Origin: Allodiplogaster sudhausi
Lineage: Eukaryota > Nematoda > Chromadorea > Rhabditida > Diplogasteridae
Direction of reading: 5' to 3'
Assembly (NCBI GenBank): GCA_945643635.1
Contig: CALZFC010000065.1
Span: 860,001-924,000 of the forward strand
Length of the DNA stretch: 64,000 nucleotides
In this document: piece after piece, positions 10,627 to 23,873 of the stretch
Layout of the letters: each line of letters opens with the position of its first letter
Position numbering within the stretch: position 1 is the stretch's first letter
Made by a program: the position numbers and the translations under genes
The notes under the pieces: model-generated
What the model was told of the DNA's origin: nothing
Databases searched by the model: none
What the model saw: only the letters and a program-made list of their open reading frames with translations

Positions 10627-13142
10627 GAGACAGAGAGAGAGAGAAGACAGAGAGAGAGAGGGAGGAGAGAGAGAGAGAGAAAGAGACAGAGAGAGAGAGA
10701 TAACCAACCACTCCAATCATTCATGACGACCATGCCAAAGATGTGCTCGTCCGTCTTCTCGATCGGAATGGGCTCTCCCAGCTTGTTGCCCTGCCCGCCC
10801 ACAAAGAAGGCCATCTCCAGCTCAAAGTCCACGAGGCGGGAGGCGCCAAAGGTTGGCGCGGTGGCTTCAAATTAATTTTTATTCTTTTAATATTTATTTT
10901 TAATTTTATTTATAAAAATAAAATTACTTGGTTAGAAATATTTTGTAATAACAATAATATTTATTCTTAAATAAAATTACTTGGTTAGAAATATTTTGTA
11001 ATAACAATAATATTTATTCTTGAAATTTTTTTTCCATTATTTTAAAATTGATTTGTGCATACGATATCACAGTTTTTTTGAATAGGCAAATATAAAATAA
11101 ATTAAGAAACAAAATGTCAACAACTCACCATCGTCTGCCTTGGTCTGGCCGCACGGTCTGCGCAGGGGCGTGCCGGAGGGCACAATGGAAGAGGCGCGGC
11201 CGTGGTAGCCGACTGGTAGGTATTTCCTAAACATTTATTATCTCTTTTTTTGGGCATTTCCTAAACAGTTACTACCTCACTTCAAAAGCCCAAGGCCCAT
11301 CAGAGTGAAGGGCAGAGGTGCCGAATAAATACATTTCCACCAACTGTAAAAGCACCTATGTAGAGTATGTTTTAGAAAAATAAATTTAAAAAATTCTGGT
11401 AACTTGCCAATTCTCCATGAGCGCGTTGTCCTTGCCACGGAACATGATGCCCACGTTCGTTGCATGGTAGATTGACGAGTAGAAGTCAGTGTAGTCGCCT
11501 GGATGTAAACTTCTACTTTTTTCACTAATTAGAGAAGTTGACATACATTTAAATTTACAAAGAAAAGTAATTAAAATAGCGGAACCATCTTTTGTCCTTA
11601 CGATTAGTTTCTTAATAATCAACAAATCTCCCGTTCAGAACATCGTTTTAATTACCAAAAATGCTGGATATAAAATAATGTATAAAACTAGAGGAAAAAT
11701 TTAGTAAAATTTTCCATCAAAATTCAAATTTAATCTGGTGGGAAAGAAAAATTACCAATGGTCGCCGGCAGATGCATCGTCGCATCCGACTGGCTCACAA
11801 ATGCCTTGGAGCGGAGCTCGACATTGTCACTGAAAAATTCATCTCTATATTTCCACTGAATTTTTTTTTCACATTTTAAATGCCTACTTTCTTGTGTGAA
11901 ATTTAAGAGAAAAATAATAATGAGAATTAAATTACAGTAATTATTATTATATATACATATATTTTTCGATATAAAAAAAAGAATAAAAATATATTTTTCG
12001 ATATAAAAAAAACCAATAAAAATATATTTTTCGATATAAAAAGAACAAAAAACTAAAGTCCCCACCGAAGGGTCGCCTCCTCCGTGCTGAGCAGTCGTTG
12101 AAGAGTCGAGCGCGCTTCTTGCCACGCCGCACGAGGAAGCGCCATGAAGGCATTCAGAGTCTCCTGCGATACAAGTAGTTTTTTTATTTAATTATTATTA
12201 ATTATTTATACATTTTCATCAAATAGTAACATTACAAGCAAGCAAATACTAATTTTTGCTTACAATTGTTTCTAGACATTTAGAAAAATACATAACTCGT
12301 GGTAATATTCACAATATACATTTATTTGCTAATATATTTCTTCTGAAAAAACCATACGACTTCATCTAGAAATGCAAAAACATCCTCCTGTATCCCCACT
12401 TCATCTCGCAGACATATATCGCTAAGTGAACCGTTTGACCCCCTTCCCCAGCATGGGGAGTAGAATACCCTCTTTCTGAATGGGGTTAGAATGACCTGTT
12501 TGAAGACGTCCTGGTTGGCAGCGAGAAGTGGCCCGTTGAAGAGGTGTGCGATGACGGAGAGGTCGACGATCTCATTGCCGATTGCCACTCCGATGCGGTG
12601 GCGTGGCTGGAAAAGTGTTTCATAAAAGTAGATCATAAGTAGATCAAAAGTATGTTTTGGCATACTATTTATGTGAAAATAATAAATTCATCGTGTTCTA
12701 AAAGTAGATTTAAATATTTTTTGTCATATTATTTTAATTCAGTAAAAAATTATAATTTGTGTAGTAAAAAAAATTAGTCACATGGAGAAGATATAAAAAA
12801 TCACCATATATGCGGGGAAAGTTTTATATCTGCTTTCACCATTGGCCTATGGGTGGACTGCATAATTATACAAAGCTGCATACGCATAGAACGAAAGAAT
12901 CAAAGATAAATCAGACCTTATGTTGCTCATTTTTTTTTTGTTTCGAAAAAGAGAACAGTATTTTATATATAATGAGGAATATGAGCACCAGTCCAGTTGA
13001 CGAAAAATATTTTCTCTGGATGAATATAAAATGTAAATATAACAAGACCGACGTTAGATGTCGTGGAGAAGACACCGTATGGCAGGTTCTCCAGGGGAAA
13101 GTCGGAGCCCGCAGGCACAGCGATGAATGAAGAGAGTGGCAT
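8213..13142 (-). CDS. FAH: Fumarylacetoacetase (FAH), 13 exons, complete
   Basis: Hydrolyses 4-fumarylacetoacetate to fumarate and acetoacetate, the last step of tyrosine/phenylalanine breakdown; cytosolic, metal-dependent. Exons: 13142-13053, 12606-12496, 12163-12066, 11829-11756, 11498-11408, 11226-11129, 10864-10709, 10476-10346, 9993-9931, 9471-9370, 9057-8955, 8721-8663, 8317-8213; 426 aa (human 419). The start [16 protein letters not shown] aligns with the human N-terminus. By family knowledge the metal/catalytic residues are Asp129 and His136 (in [14 protein letters not shown]), Glu202 and Glu204 ([10 protein letters not shown]), Asp237 (NDWSARDIQ) and Lys257 (LGKSFGTT), all present. 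The C-terminus GYCQ...[13 protein letters not shown] is typical. Intron 5 appears to be GC-AG (TTG|gcaagt). The last 3' splice site is the end of a (CT)n tract. A CTCAG acceptor-like site sits 2 bases before the ATG. No missing key residue or frameshift seen. Confidence 0.96.
10912..11022. repeat. 56-bp tandem duplication in FAH intron 6
   Basis: Two nearly identical adjacent copies of an AT-rich segment containing TTACTTGGTTAGAAATATTT. Confidence 0.85.
11957..12045. repeat. About 30-bp AT-rich triplet repeat in FAH intron 3
   Basis: Three tandem copies of a unit with TATTTTTCGATATAAAAA separated by A-rich spacers. Confidence 0.8.
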
Positions 13143-13178
13143 TTCTGAGGTGCTGACGGTGAATATTAATAGGCCAAT

Positions 13179-13212
<34 letters not shown>

Positions 13213-13271
13213 AGAGAGAGAGAGAGATGGAGAGAGACAGAAAGAGAAACGGAGAGAAACAGAAAAGAGAG

Positions 13272-13320
<49 letters not shown>

Positions 13321-14196
13321 TTACGAGATAGATGGCATGAACACAGAGCGATACAGATTCCGCAAACAGAAAAGAAGGTATCAGCGAAGGTTAGCAACCT
13401 TCTTTCCACTTCTCAAAACAAAATTCTTTTCATAAACGTTTTATACGGCAAAACATTATGTGCATTACAAGATTAAAAGGTCGAATCTGTCTCTACAAGC
13501 AGAGCAAAGATATCTTGACGAGAAGAGAAATCCAATCTTGCATCGAAAATAATAGTAATATATAATTTAAAAAAAGTAAACAAGTCAGCATTGAATACAA
13601 CTTTGAAACATGCCACAACTTCCAGAGCGCCAGGGCAGAAAACTGTGTTCGGCCACTGTTTGCAAGTCACTTAGGCTCATAATACAATAATTAAATTCAC
13701 TGGCACAATTCTTTTTCTTTCATCCAGAAAATCGAAACAAGAAGTGACATCCGCTCAAGAGAAGTGGCAAATGAGTTTGGGAAAGGAAGGAAAAAAGGCA
13801 ATCATAATTTCAGGGGCTCAAAAACGTAAGCAACGAAACAGTTAAATGCCTGAATACCGAAACGATGAGACCGGGCGGAACAGCAAGCTACAGAGAATAT
13901 AAATAAGATCGCTTTTGTTTAAATAAACTTTAACAGGAATGAATAATTTGAAGAAAAATTTTTTTTTCTTTAAGCCAATCCTGGTCTGGGGCCTACCGAA
14001 TCTACGATCTACGAAACATTTACTTGACATGGGACATTAAAACCGGTGGTCTTCTGCAGTGCAAGTAGGGAAGGGGGAGGGGGCTAAAGTAGGTGCCACA
14101 CTAAAATAAGTGGGTATTTGGCACACTATAATACGGCCCTTGGCCCGCCCCTTCACACCCTAAAATACCGACCTGGACCCTTGGCCCCGCCCCGTT
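13143..14196. other. Intergenic, NUDCD1 3' to FAH 5'
   Basis: About 1.05 kb. It holds a (GA)n tract at 13181-13322 and a G/C-richer patch at 14058-14195 with repeated GGCCC/CCCGCC motifs close to the NUDCD1 stop. I see no supported gene. Confidence 0.5.
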
Positions 14197-14329
14197 TTAA
14201 CGAGTTCTCAGCTTGTTCACGAGAATAGTGTCGCATGAGAGAAGGATGATGGTGTCCTCGAGGGCCACGACTCCGATGATCGCCTCGTCCACATCGTCAT
14301 TGTCGGGGCGGTCGCGGATAGAGATGACC

Positions 14330-14371
<42 letters not shown>

Positions 14372-14436
14372 GAGGGAGGGAGAGAGGGCAGAGAGAAAGA
14401 GATAAAAGATGAGAGAATATCTGAGAGAGAGGAGAA

Positions 14437-14482
<46 letters not shown>

Positions 14483-14536
14483 AGAGAGGGCAGAGAGAAA
14501 GAGATAAAAGATGAGAGAATATCTGAGAGAGAGGAG

Positions 14537-14569
<33 letters not shown>

Positions 14570-16575
14570 GTCGAGAGAGAGAGACGGCGGCAATAAAGTA
14601 AGCAAACCTGAAGGGATATGGAGGGGAGGGTCATGAGAGAGTTTGTTTGAACTGATGAGAGGTACGAAGAGAGGAAATGAGAGCAATATTCATTAATTTT
14701 TTAAGGTGGATATTCTAGTAGTTTTATTTTATTTTACACCATAAAAATACATAATAGTTACCAGCATATTATATATATATATATTTTTTTTAAATATATT
14801 TTAAGTAGTAGTTTGAATGCCAACTTGTTGCTTGCAGACTTCCTCGATTCGCTCTCCACTTCTTCGATTGCGTAAGTCTGCAGGGAAATAGTTCTTTGAA
14901 GCTCTTTGTCGCTAACAATTAAATATCTTCATTTTTTCCTGGCAAAATTAAGATAATAGTAAAAAAAGCAACTAAATGTAACGAATCTTCTGACCCTGAC
15001 AGCTATTGTCATTTTAAGAATGTTTAGGAACATTTGGTGAATATATAAATAAGTAATAGCTCGAAGAAAAACATAAATTAAATGAATAATAAATGAATAA
15101 CTATTGATCAAGATTGGTCTGCTGACCTCCCTGTATTGCATCGCCCCTCTGCCAGTAGATGAAGGCGTGCTTGGTGGCCTCTGCTATGACTGCGTAGCTT
15201 CCCTCGGGCGAAATGCACGACAGCCATCTCTTCGACTTGGATGCCTACAAATTATTTTGCAGTCAATTAAAGAAATTTTTTAGAAATTAATTGCAAGTAG
15301 AACAGAAATTATTTAGACATTAACCAGAAAAAGGAAATTATTTAGCCATTACTTAAAGAATGAACCAACTATATTATTAAGTAAGTATATCTTAAAAAAT
15401 TATACATAATAAATAAAAGATATACGGCATAAACAACTTCGGAAGATAATTTTCACTATAAAGTCAATGGCAGAAGCTTAAAACAAATTCACACACTAAG
15501 AGATGATTATTTATCAATTCCGGCTGCTGCAAACCACATGGTCCAGTCGAGTAGAAATGTTCACCACTTTGTTCATCCTTTTTAAATGTTCCCCGCTTTC
15601 TTTTCCCATTCCTTTTAACCAAAAGTTCACTACTTTCTATTCCTTCTAACCAAAAGTTCACTACTTTCCATTCCTTCTAACCAAAAGTTCACTACTTTCT
15701 ATTCATTCTAACGAAAAGTTCACTACTTTCCTTTCCTCTTTCTCAAAAGTTCACTACTTTATCCCATTCCCCCCTCACCTGCACATATCCGAAAGCCTTG
15801 AGTGCGTAGAGATGCTCTGCAGGGTGCTTCTCGAATCCCCAGACATCTCCGTCGACATCCTGACGAAGGCAGAGGAGACGCGTGAGTGAGATGGGCGGGT
15901 ACGCCGGCTGCGTGAACAGGAACTGACGGCCCGTGAGGTCGGCCTGGACAAAATAATTAATTTAAATTCCAGTTTTTAAAATCAAAAATTGTTTTAATAA
16001 CTAATTAATTATTTCATAAAACCCGTGAGGTCGGCCTGTATAAATATTTCTTTTCAATAAATTTTTTTAATCGATTTATATTTAACAGATCAAAATTAAT
16101 TTTAGTAAAAAAATAAATATAAAACTAAAAAAAACCAAGTCACAAAGAATACCTGCTCTAATGCCACTACAATACAAATACAAATCGTGATAGCGGCTTG
16201 GAGCGGCAAATGCCAAGGCAGCATCAAATGGAACAAGAAACGAATTAAGCAAAAACCTTCCAAATAAATAATATTCTTTTTTCAACTAAAACATTGTATA
16301 TTTTTTTCCATAAAAAAACCCTATTCGCATACATATCAGATCAGATGAGAGTCTCATTGCCAAATAGCAGCTAGTATATAAGAACACCCAATCGGATAAA
16401 ATGAAATGAAAAGGAGCAGCCAAAGAAGTTCGCTCACTTAAATATAATGTGGCCACTATAGACTCAAGACTACAAATCATGCCATACCATTGTACATGTG
16501 ATAGGTCACAATGGGGCGCTTCAGAGAGAGACAGAGGAGAGAAAGAGAGAGATGGAGAGGGAGAGAGAGAGAGAG

Positions 16576-16616
<41 letters not shown>

Positions 16617-16911
16617 GACATACAGATAGATAGACGTAGTCAGAGATGTAGAGCAACAGAAGAGAGAGAGTGAGAGATAGATAGAGAGAGAGAGAGAGAA
16701 ATAGAGAGGGAGAGAACAGTGAGAAAAAGGACAACAGCCAGAAAAGAGCGATCATCCCATCATTACTTCATAATTCGTTGAAATGCTCCCACGACTCCAC
16801 GCTTGCTCCCTATCGTTGACAGGAGAACCATCAATATAAACGGAGCCTTTTGTGATATTTAATCTCCTCTCTCACACACACATTCTCTATCCCACCCCTC
16901 TTTCTCTCAGC

Positions 16912-16956
<45 letters not shown>

Positions 16957-19900
16957 CCTTCTCGCCCTCTCTTTCAACTCGCTCATTCTCTCCCTCTTAT
17001 ACTCCTAATTTAGCAGTGGAAGAGAAAGGTAGTTGTCAAGCAATTCGCTGTCCTTTTCAAAAGCAATTGCTAGTAAAAGATGAGCTAAAAGCATTTCTCA
17101 TCAACGCTTCTCTCGCTCCAGCACTTTCACTGCAACATGCGCACCATATTTGTCAGGCGTACAAAACTGACAGATACACAGAGGGAGAGAGAGAGAGAGC
17201 GAGAGAGAGAGAGAGCGGGAGCGAACGAGAGAGAGAGAGAGAGAAAGAGCGAGAAAGAGAGAGAGGGGGAGAGAGCGAGGGAGAGAGAGAGAGAGAGAGA
17301 GGGAGAGAGAGGCGGCTAAGAAGGCAGAAGCAGAAAGGGAGAAAACATTTTGAGAACCACACACAATTCATCAAATTCATGTGTACAATTTCCTGGACAT
17401 AAAGACACTTCAGACGAAATTTCGAGATATTTTGACATTCTTGCGTTTTTCCATTACTTTACAACTATTCGAGAGGAAAAAAATTTGTTTAACTGGGAGT
17501 ACGCATTATACCCCTCAGGATATCCCTTCTGCCACCCTCAGGGTACCCGTAATACCCTCAGTCTACCGTGACCTTCCCCCCTCACCTTGCACACGACCCT
17601 GTCCGTCTTGCCGTAGTAGTAGAAGAGCGCGAGTGGCCGCTCCTCCTGCTCCATGTCGCACTCTTCCATCTGCGCCGTGCCGAGGCTGTCGACGGCGGTG
17701 GGCGAGGCGGACGCGGCGGCGGCAGCTGCCTTCAAAATTGTTTTTTTTTTAAATTAATTAATCTTTTTTTTAATGTACTTATGATTAATTACTATTGCAA
17801 AAGTTCACTTTTTTTTAAATTATAAGCTACATACTCAAAATGCAACAACAATATCGCTTATAACATCTAGAATGAAGTACACAGATACTAGATAATGTTT
17901 TTTTTTGTGAAGAGTGGAGTAATTTGAAGCTACTCCGTAAAAAAATCATCAAAAACAAATCAGGTCCTGGAATAACCTTATGTGCAATGTTTAATACATA
18001 ATACTATTTAGGATTTTTGCGTACAATTTGAAAATAAATCATCTTGGCGGGAAATTCAAAAATATTTTTTTTATAGTAAAAAAAATTTCAAGCAAAGGAA
18101 CAATTCCATAAACAAGTTCGGAATATTATTTTTTACCCAAGGTGGAGATTAACATCAATGCACTCCATAAGAGATGTCTCTTTATCACCTCCCGCCTACT
18201 TCAAACCACATGATCCGATGATCAACATTATTACCATTTTCTTTTCCTAGTTGTTCATAATTCATAAACAAATGGCACAAGCTTGTTTCTCCTTTTTTTG
18301 CGTTAAATATGAAAAATAGTTTGGCGGGAAATTCAAGCTACAATTTTTTTGAATACCACAAATTCCTCACTTGAGCACTGGTCGTGAAGCGCTCGAGCAT
18401 CTGCACGGCCGCCTCAAGTTCGGCCACTGTGCACTGTAAAATGGGGATGTTTTTAGTAGAAGGTTTTTGTCGACTTCACAAACAATTCTAGATTATTTTA
18501 TCTACATTGCATTATAAGCAAAAAGTAATTATAATAATAAAAATAGAAAAATATTCTTCAAAGATGCAATTCTTTGATATCACCCCTCTTCCACTGAGTC
18601 TGACCTTCTTTCCCTTGTAGTCACTTTCCACCAGGTATAGCCACGGCGCATTCGCACTCACTCCATCTGTGGCCGCTTTTCGGAACTCAATTTGCAATCT
18701 GCAAGTTAAGATATCGCCCCATCGAAAAAAAACCAAACTTATTGAAAGAACTAAAAAAAGACTGATGGCTTTCCTTCTCTCTCTCACACTTGTTGGCAAT
18801 CCAGGGTATAATAAAAGCCACTGTCGAGGACCCTGAGAATTAGAATGGGAAAGGAGGTGGTTTTGCCTAAATATTATGTTTCTGCCTAAATAGTACTCAA
18901 AAAATGGTGGGATAGGGCTTCGGGAAGCCCAAAATCAGGGTGGCTCTGTCAAATCGGCAGCGCCTTTTCCCCTGTTGCAATCTCGACTTGTGATAAGCCC
19001 CTTCCAATCACAACTTTCCTCCCTCACCTGCAATGACTCGCATCGCCACCTGGCGTAACAATAAATGTCGTTGCCGCCTCATCAATTCGGCCTCCGAGCG
19101 AGCCACCGAGAAGAAGCTTTAAAATGTATTATTTTTATTATAATAAAAATTTCTATTTGTAACTAAAGTTTTTTTGTTTTAAATATTTATTTCTAATGAT
19201 TTTATCATTACTTTATTATAACAAAATGTTTCAAGGGAGTCAGCCAGAGAGTTTGATTTTTTACAAACCTGGAGTTATTTTCCAATCAGTGGTAGCACTT
19301 ATTTTTATTCTAGTCAAGTTGTGTACATATTTCAAGAGCACGCCTTAATTCGGTTTTTTAAACATATTTTTTTCAATATTTAGTTATTTAAATCTAAAAA
19401 TATAATGTAATAAAAAAAAATTCTGACGTTTCCTTTAACAGCGAGTCTCAGCGAGTGTGCAGAGGCGTTCAGATCGACGTCCCTCTGTGTAAAGTGTGCG
19501 ACTTCTTCGACTGGTGCTCTTTCCGAATTCTCGTCTTCTACCGTACCCTTCGTGCCGTCCAGTCGCACGATAACTCGAACAGTGCCATCCGGAAGCTCTG
19601 TCCATACGTAGAAGGCGCCGAGGGTTGGTCGCACTGGAATTACAATTAAGTACAAAAATATTATCCCGACTAGAGCTTTTTATTAAATCTTTATTCTTCA
19701 TATTTTTTTATATATCGATACTTTTTTATCAGTTACAAACAGGTCTAGGTAACCCGTGCTAAGGATATATCAGCAACAAAAAAGATCTACTTTCTGCTGA
19801 ATATGAAAATATATCTTAAGTAAGTATAATTAAGGTAGAGATAATTAAATTTTCTAAAAATAGGTTTCAAAAACAGCATTAAAAAATAACAAACTCTCAG

Positions 19901-20005
19901 CTTCATCGCTCTCTTCCATCGCAACCTCACCGCTTTCTGGAAGTCCGTCAGTATCTTCTGTTAACTGAAACAAGTTATACTTCTATTAATTAATTTGCTT
20001 AATCA

Positions 20006-20095
<90 letters not shown>

Positions 20096-22107
20096 TATGA
20101 GCGTGTGTGTGTATTAATTTAACCTGATGTTACTGCTGGTATATCGGGTAATGGAATTGGCAATTTAGATATTTAATTTACTTAATATTAAGACTTCAAT
20201 TTTTGTGTTAATAATAATAACAATAATAATAATAATCATAATAATAATCAGAATACCACTGGTTTCTTCGCTCCTGCAACGATGACATGGTCACTTTGTC
20301 GATCGAAGCCGGCAATCTCGACAACTCCAGGAACGACAAGAGTACGACGGCGAGAGACTTCCCAGTCGTTGCCGAGACCTGGAGAGAGATAATTGATTCT
20401 CTCTATCTCTACTCTCTCTCTCTCTCTCTTACGGAGAGAGAGGGAGAGTTAAACAGAGAAAGAGAAAGAAGACAGACAGACGGATAGAAATAGAGATAGA
20501 GATCAACGTATAATAATAAACTGATATGTCTGTAGGTGTGCTGAGAGTGAACCAATCAAGGCCTCCTTCTAACCCCCTGCGACATTCTTGAGTGTAATCC
20601 AGCGCAGAACATTCTCGAATCCACTGCTTCGATCTCCGGCACCACGAGAGCGACGCTCGACGACGGCCTTCAAGAATTAATGTAATTATTTATTTTAATA
20701 AAAACACATAATGAAAAATATATATTCTTTTATATAGATTTTTTGAAGAAGATAACTAATGTGGAGAGATGATTTGATTGATTGAATAATTTTGCCACCG
20801 TCTCCAAGATTAACACTCTTAAACTATAGCAAATTGCTATCTATAAGTTCATGGAGTAAAAACCACCGTTGACTGAATAAAAGTGCCACCATCCCCCAAC
20901 AATAAACCCCTCTCCTTCATACAACAGACCCCTCTTCTACCCAACAAGAAAAACCATTTCCTCCCGACTATAGACTGAACTCCTACCCAACAATAAACCC
21001 CTCTCCTATCCAACAATAAAACCATTTCCTCCCGACTATAGCCCGCTCTCCTACCCAACAATAAACCCCTCTCCTATCCAACAATAAAACCATTTCCTCC
21101 CGACTATAGCCCGCTCTCCTACCCAACAATAAACCCCCTCTGCTACCCAACAATAAAACCACTCTTCTACCCAACAATAAAATCACTCTCCTACCCAACA
21201 ATAAAACCACTCAATCACTCTCCTACCCAAGAAAAACACCACCTTCCTACCCAACAATAAACCCATCTCTTATCCAACAATAAAACCATCTCCTACCCAA
21301 CAATAAACCCATCTCCATTTCAGCCCCTCTTCCCACCTGCAGAAGCACTTCAATAGACGCCCTCTGAATGACGAGTCTCGCGTCCGCAATGGTGAATCCG
21401 TAGTCGCATCCTGCTGGCGGCCGGTCACAGCCTGGCTGCGTACCTGCGGGCGCCTCCGGTCCCACCACGCGGCACTCGTGGAATTTCTCAAGGTACAGGT
21501 TACGGTACTTGCGGAGAAATTCAAATTATTAGAATGAACTTTGTCAGAATAAGTATTTTTAAATCCCGAAGACAATCAATTATGAAGTGGCCTTGTTTCT
21601 TGGAAGCAGCAATATAAATTAAACTTATATGATCCGCTGAACCACCTGAACGCTTGGCAAGTGTTATACCGTTCAACAAACAGCAGCTGCATTACTTTAA
21701 TCAATATACTCTCATATCTATCCTTCCACTACCGTAAGCATTAGGTATTTCATTACAACATTCCACAGTAATCTTCTCAGAGTCTTTTAGATGCATACGG
21801 TAACATTGTGCGTATCTCTTTTACCTTCTACTGTCATAATATACATCAAATTAAATTACCGTAATCTACAGTATTCATGACTCCTTTAGATGCCTACTGT
21901 AGCCGTGTCCGTATCTTCCTTACCTTCCACTGCCTTCTATCATTGGATGTCTCGTAGAAGCAGAGCACTCTGCCTCCGTCACACGTCACGGCGCATTCAT
22001 GCGAGACAAAGGCCACCGATGGCGGGAAGGAGAGGGCGCGTCTCGGAGGGAAGAGCATGCACACTTGCTCGAGGACGCCGATGGTGAAGGCCTGCAAGGG
22101 TAAACTG

Positions 22108-22153
<46 letters not shown>

Positions 22154-23873
22154 AAAGAGAGAGAGAGAGAGCTAGAGAGAGAGAGATACAGTACTTCTGA
22201 AAGAACTCTATCATATCAATCTACAGTATAATGTCAATTTACTATATCATATGCCAAAAGTAGAGTATCCTGAAAAAGTATAGTATCATCTCCAAAGAAC
22301 AATATTATGTCTAAAGTTCAGTACCATCTCAATCTCACTTCCATTCGCAATTTAATATTTAAAAAAAAGTGACATTGGAATAGAAGACTCTATGAAGCAT
22401 GAATAAGGAAGGTGAGGTAGACATAAAGAAATCCTTTTTTTAATGTATAAATCACCTTCCTTTTTCCCCTTTTTTACTTAGAATTTCGTAATTATTACTT
22501 CCTGTGCAAAAATGTGTATATGTAGACAGAGAGAATCATGAATGACGAAAGGAGAACCGACAATTGCGTCATACTTGAACATGTGCAGGTTGCCATCGTC
22601 GAGTACCACGAAAATGTTGATCTTCCCTGGAATTACAAAAATTAAGAACAAAAAAAGGTTTTGACAACTTTTTTTTGAAACGAGGAATAGAAAAAAAATT
22701 CTTTAATAGATGATAAAAAGGAATAACTTTACAAATAAATTGATATAAATAAATAGGTTAAAAAAAACCAGGCGATCTCAGCGTGTATGGATCGACGACA
22801 AGGGCGTTGAGCGATGTGAGCAGCTTCATATGCTGGAGGGAAAACTGCACTTCCGATGGCTCATGACGAAAGGCTGCAATGTTTCTCTCATTCCTTATTA
22901 TAATTATAACTCTTAATTACACCAAAAATCGCCGTGAGACAGCTTACATTCCTTTTCGTCACTAAATCGTCCATTTAAGCTTTAATTTCATTAGCTCATT
23001 CCTTTAAGATATCTAATGATCAATAAAGACTCAATAATATATAATGAATATTATACATTGAAAGCCAATTCGATTCCAGGCACCACCGGAATTGTTCGCA
23101 CATTAAATTCATGAATTAAGAATGTCTGACGAGTCGCCATTTCATGCCATAACATATGACAATAACATTAAATAAAAATCCAGCATTAGCGTTCAATATT
23201 CACAATTCGAAAAAGAATGAACTTCGTTAGAAAATAGCGGGTGGGTTTAGACCTCCGAGGGCTAGACCCAGGGAAATTCGGGCCTCCCAACAGCCCTTCA
23301 CCCTTCATGCTTTTGAGAAACATTTTGGTGAGAAACAGGCCTAATGTACTCCTTGGTTTCAGCGGTCCAATACCTCCTCCGTTCCCCACCGTAATCTTCT
23401 GGGTTCTCGACACAGTAGTGATTCATTGGTTAGACCTCTTCCTAGAGTATCACAGGCATAGCTTAAAATGGGGCGCTCAAACCCCAAGGACGGATGAGTG
23501 AGGGGACGGCGGATACAGTAAATATTGCTAATATGTGCGATTTTTTGTCGCTTTCGCATGAACCTTCTTTTTTTTCCTAACTAGGAAGTATGACTGAAAA
23601 TTTCTCTAGGAAGTCGACTATGATCTATGATCTATGATGTATGATTAACCTATGATCACGGCTCTCTAACTGACTCAGCTGCGGCAGACGCGTGCGATGC
23701 GTGGCGAGTGGCGGCTCGTGCGTCAGTTTGTACGTCTCGAAGTTGAGCGAGCGGAGCGACTCATCGGGCACGAGGTCGACGAGTTCGATCTGGGGCGTCT
23801 GAGCCTGTTGCTGCTCCGGCTGCTGCTGCTCAGCAACGCTGTCTGCAGCTTCTGCTTCGGAGGCGTCCGGCAT
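14197..23873 (-). CDS. NUDCD1: NudC domain-containing protein 1 (NUDCD1), 17 exons, complete
   Basis: NudC-family protein with a CS (p23-like) domain in a beta-propeller-like scaffold; known members act as Hsp90 co-chaperone-type adaptors. Exons: 23873-23675, 22873-22769, 22626-22562, 22091-21924, 21507-21337, 20667-20574, 20378-20257, 19964-19895, 19633-19428, 19116-19028, 18698-18605, 18433-18371, 17729-17586, 15943-15779, 15244-15127, 14877-14825, 14328-14197; 685 aa (human 583). Matches to human in order: LNFETYKLTHEP (exon 1), SGFENVLRWITL (6), the CS domain from MRPTLGAFYVWTELPDGTV (9) to GGRIDEAATTFIV (10) and WLYLVESDYKGK (11), then EECDME (13), CLRQDVDGDVW and KAFGYVQ (14), ASKSKRW and SYAVIAEATKHAFIYWQ (15), ERIEEVCKQQ (16), DTILVNKL (17). 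Extra length includes a Gln-rich N-terminus, a Gly/Pro-rich insert in exon 5 and an Ala-rich insert in exon 13. The ATG lies 1 base after a CTTTTTCCAG acceptor. Confidence 0.93.
15590..15765. repeat. About 32-bp tandem repeat in NUDCD1 intron 14
   Basis: Five to six imperfect copies of a unit containing AAAAGTTCACTACTTT followed by a TC-rich stretch, lying between exons 15 and 14, right next to the exon 14 donor (minus strand). Confidence 0.8.
16861..16965. repeat. CT-rich tract, NUDCD1 intron 13
   Basis: Short CT tract on the plus strand inside the 1.6-kb intron between exons 14 and 13. The same intron also contains GA tracts at about 16525-16725 and 17180-17320. Confidence 0.75.
19996..20098. 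repeat. (TA)n microsatellite in NUDCD1 intron 7
   Basis: About 100 bp of TA dinucleotides with two TAC interruptions, followed by a short GTGTGT run. Confidence 0.9.
20869..21315. repeat. About 20-bp minisatellite in NUDCD1 intron 5
   Basis: Tandem, imperfect copies of a unit like CTACCCAACAATAAAACCA with CTCTC/CTCCC spacers, about 20 copies between NUDCD1 exons 6 and 5. The minus strand reads through several copies without stops and gives spurious Leu/Gly/Arg-rich ORFs. Confidence 0.85.

Noticed and set aside
17381..17825. Plus-strand ORFs of 85-123 residues
   Set aside because: Antisense to the GC-rich NUDCD1 exon 13.
20869..21315. CRISPR-like regular repeat
   Set aside because: No unique spacers; an ordinary minisatellite in a eukaryotic intron.
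20849..21468. Minus-strand ORFs rich in Leu/Gly/Arg
   Set aside because: Translation of the 20-bp minisatellite in NUDCD1 intron 5.
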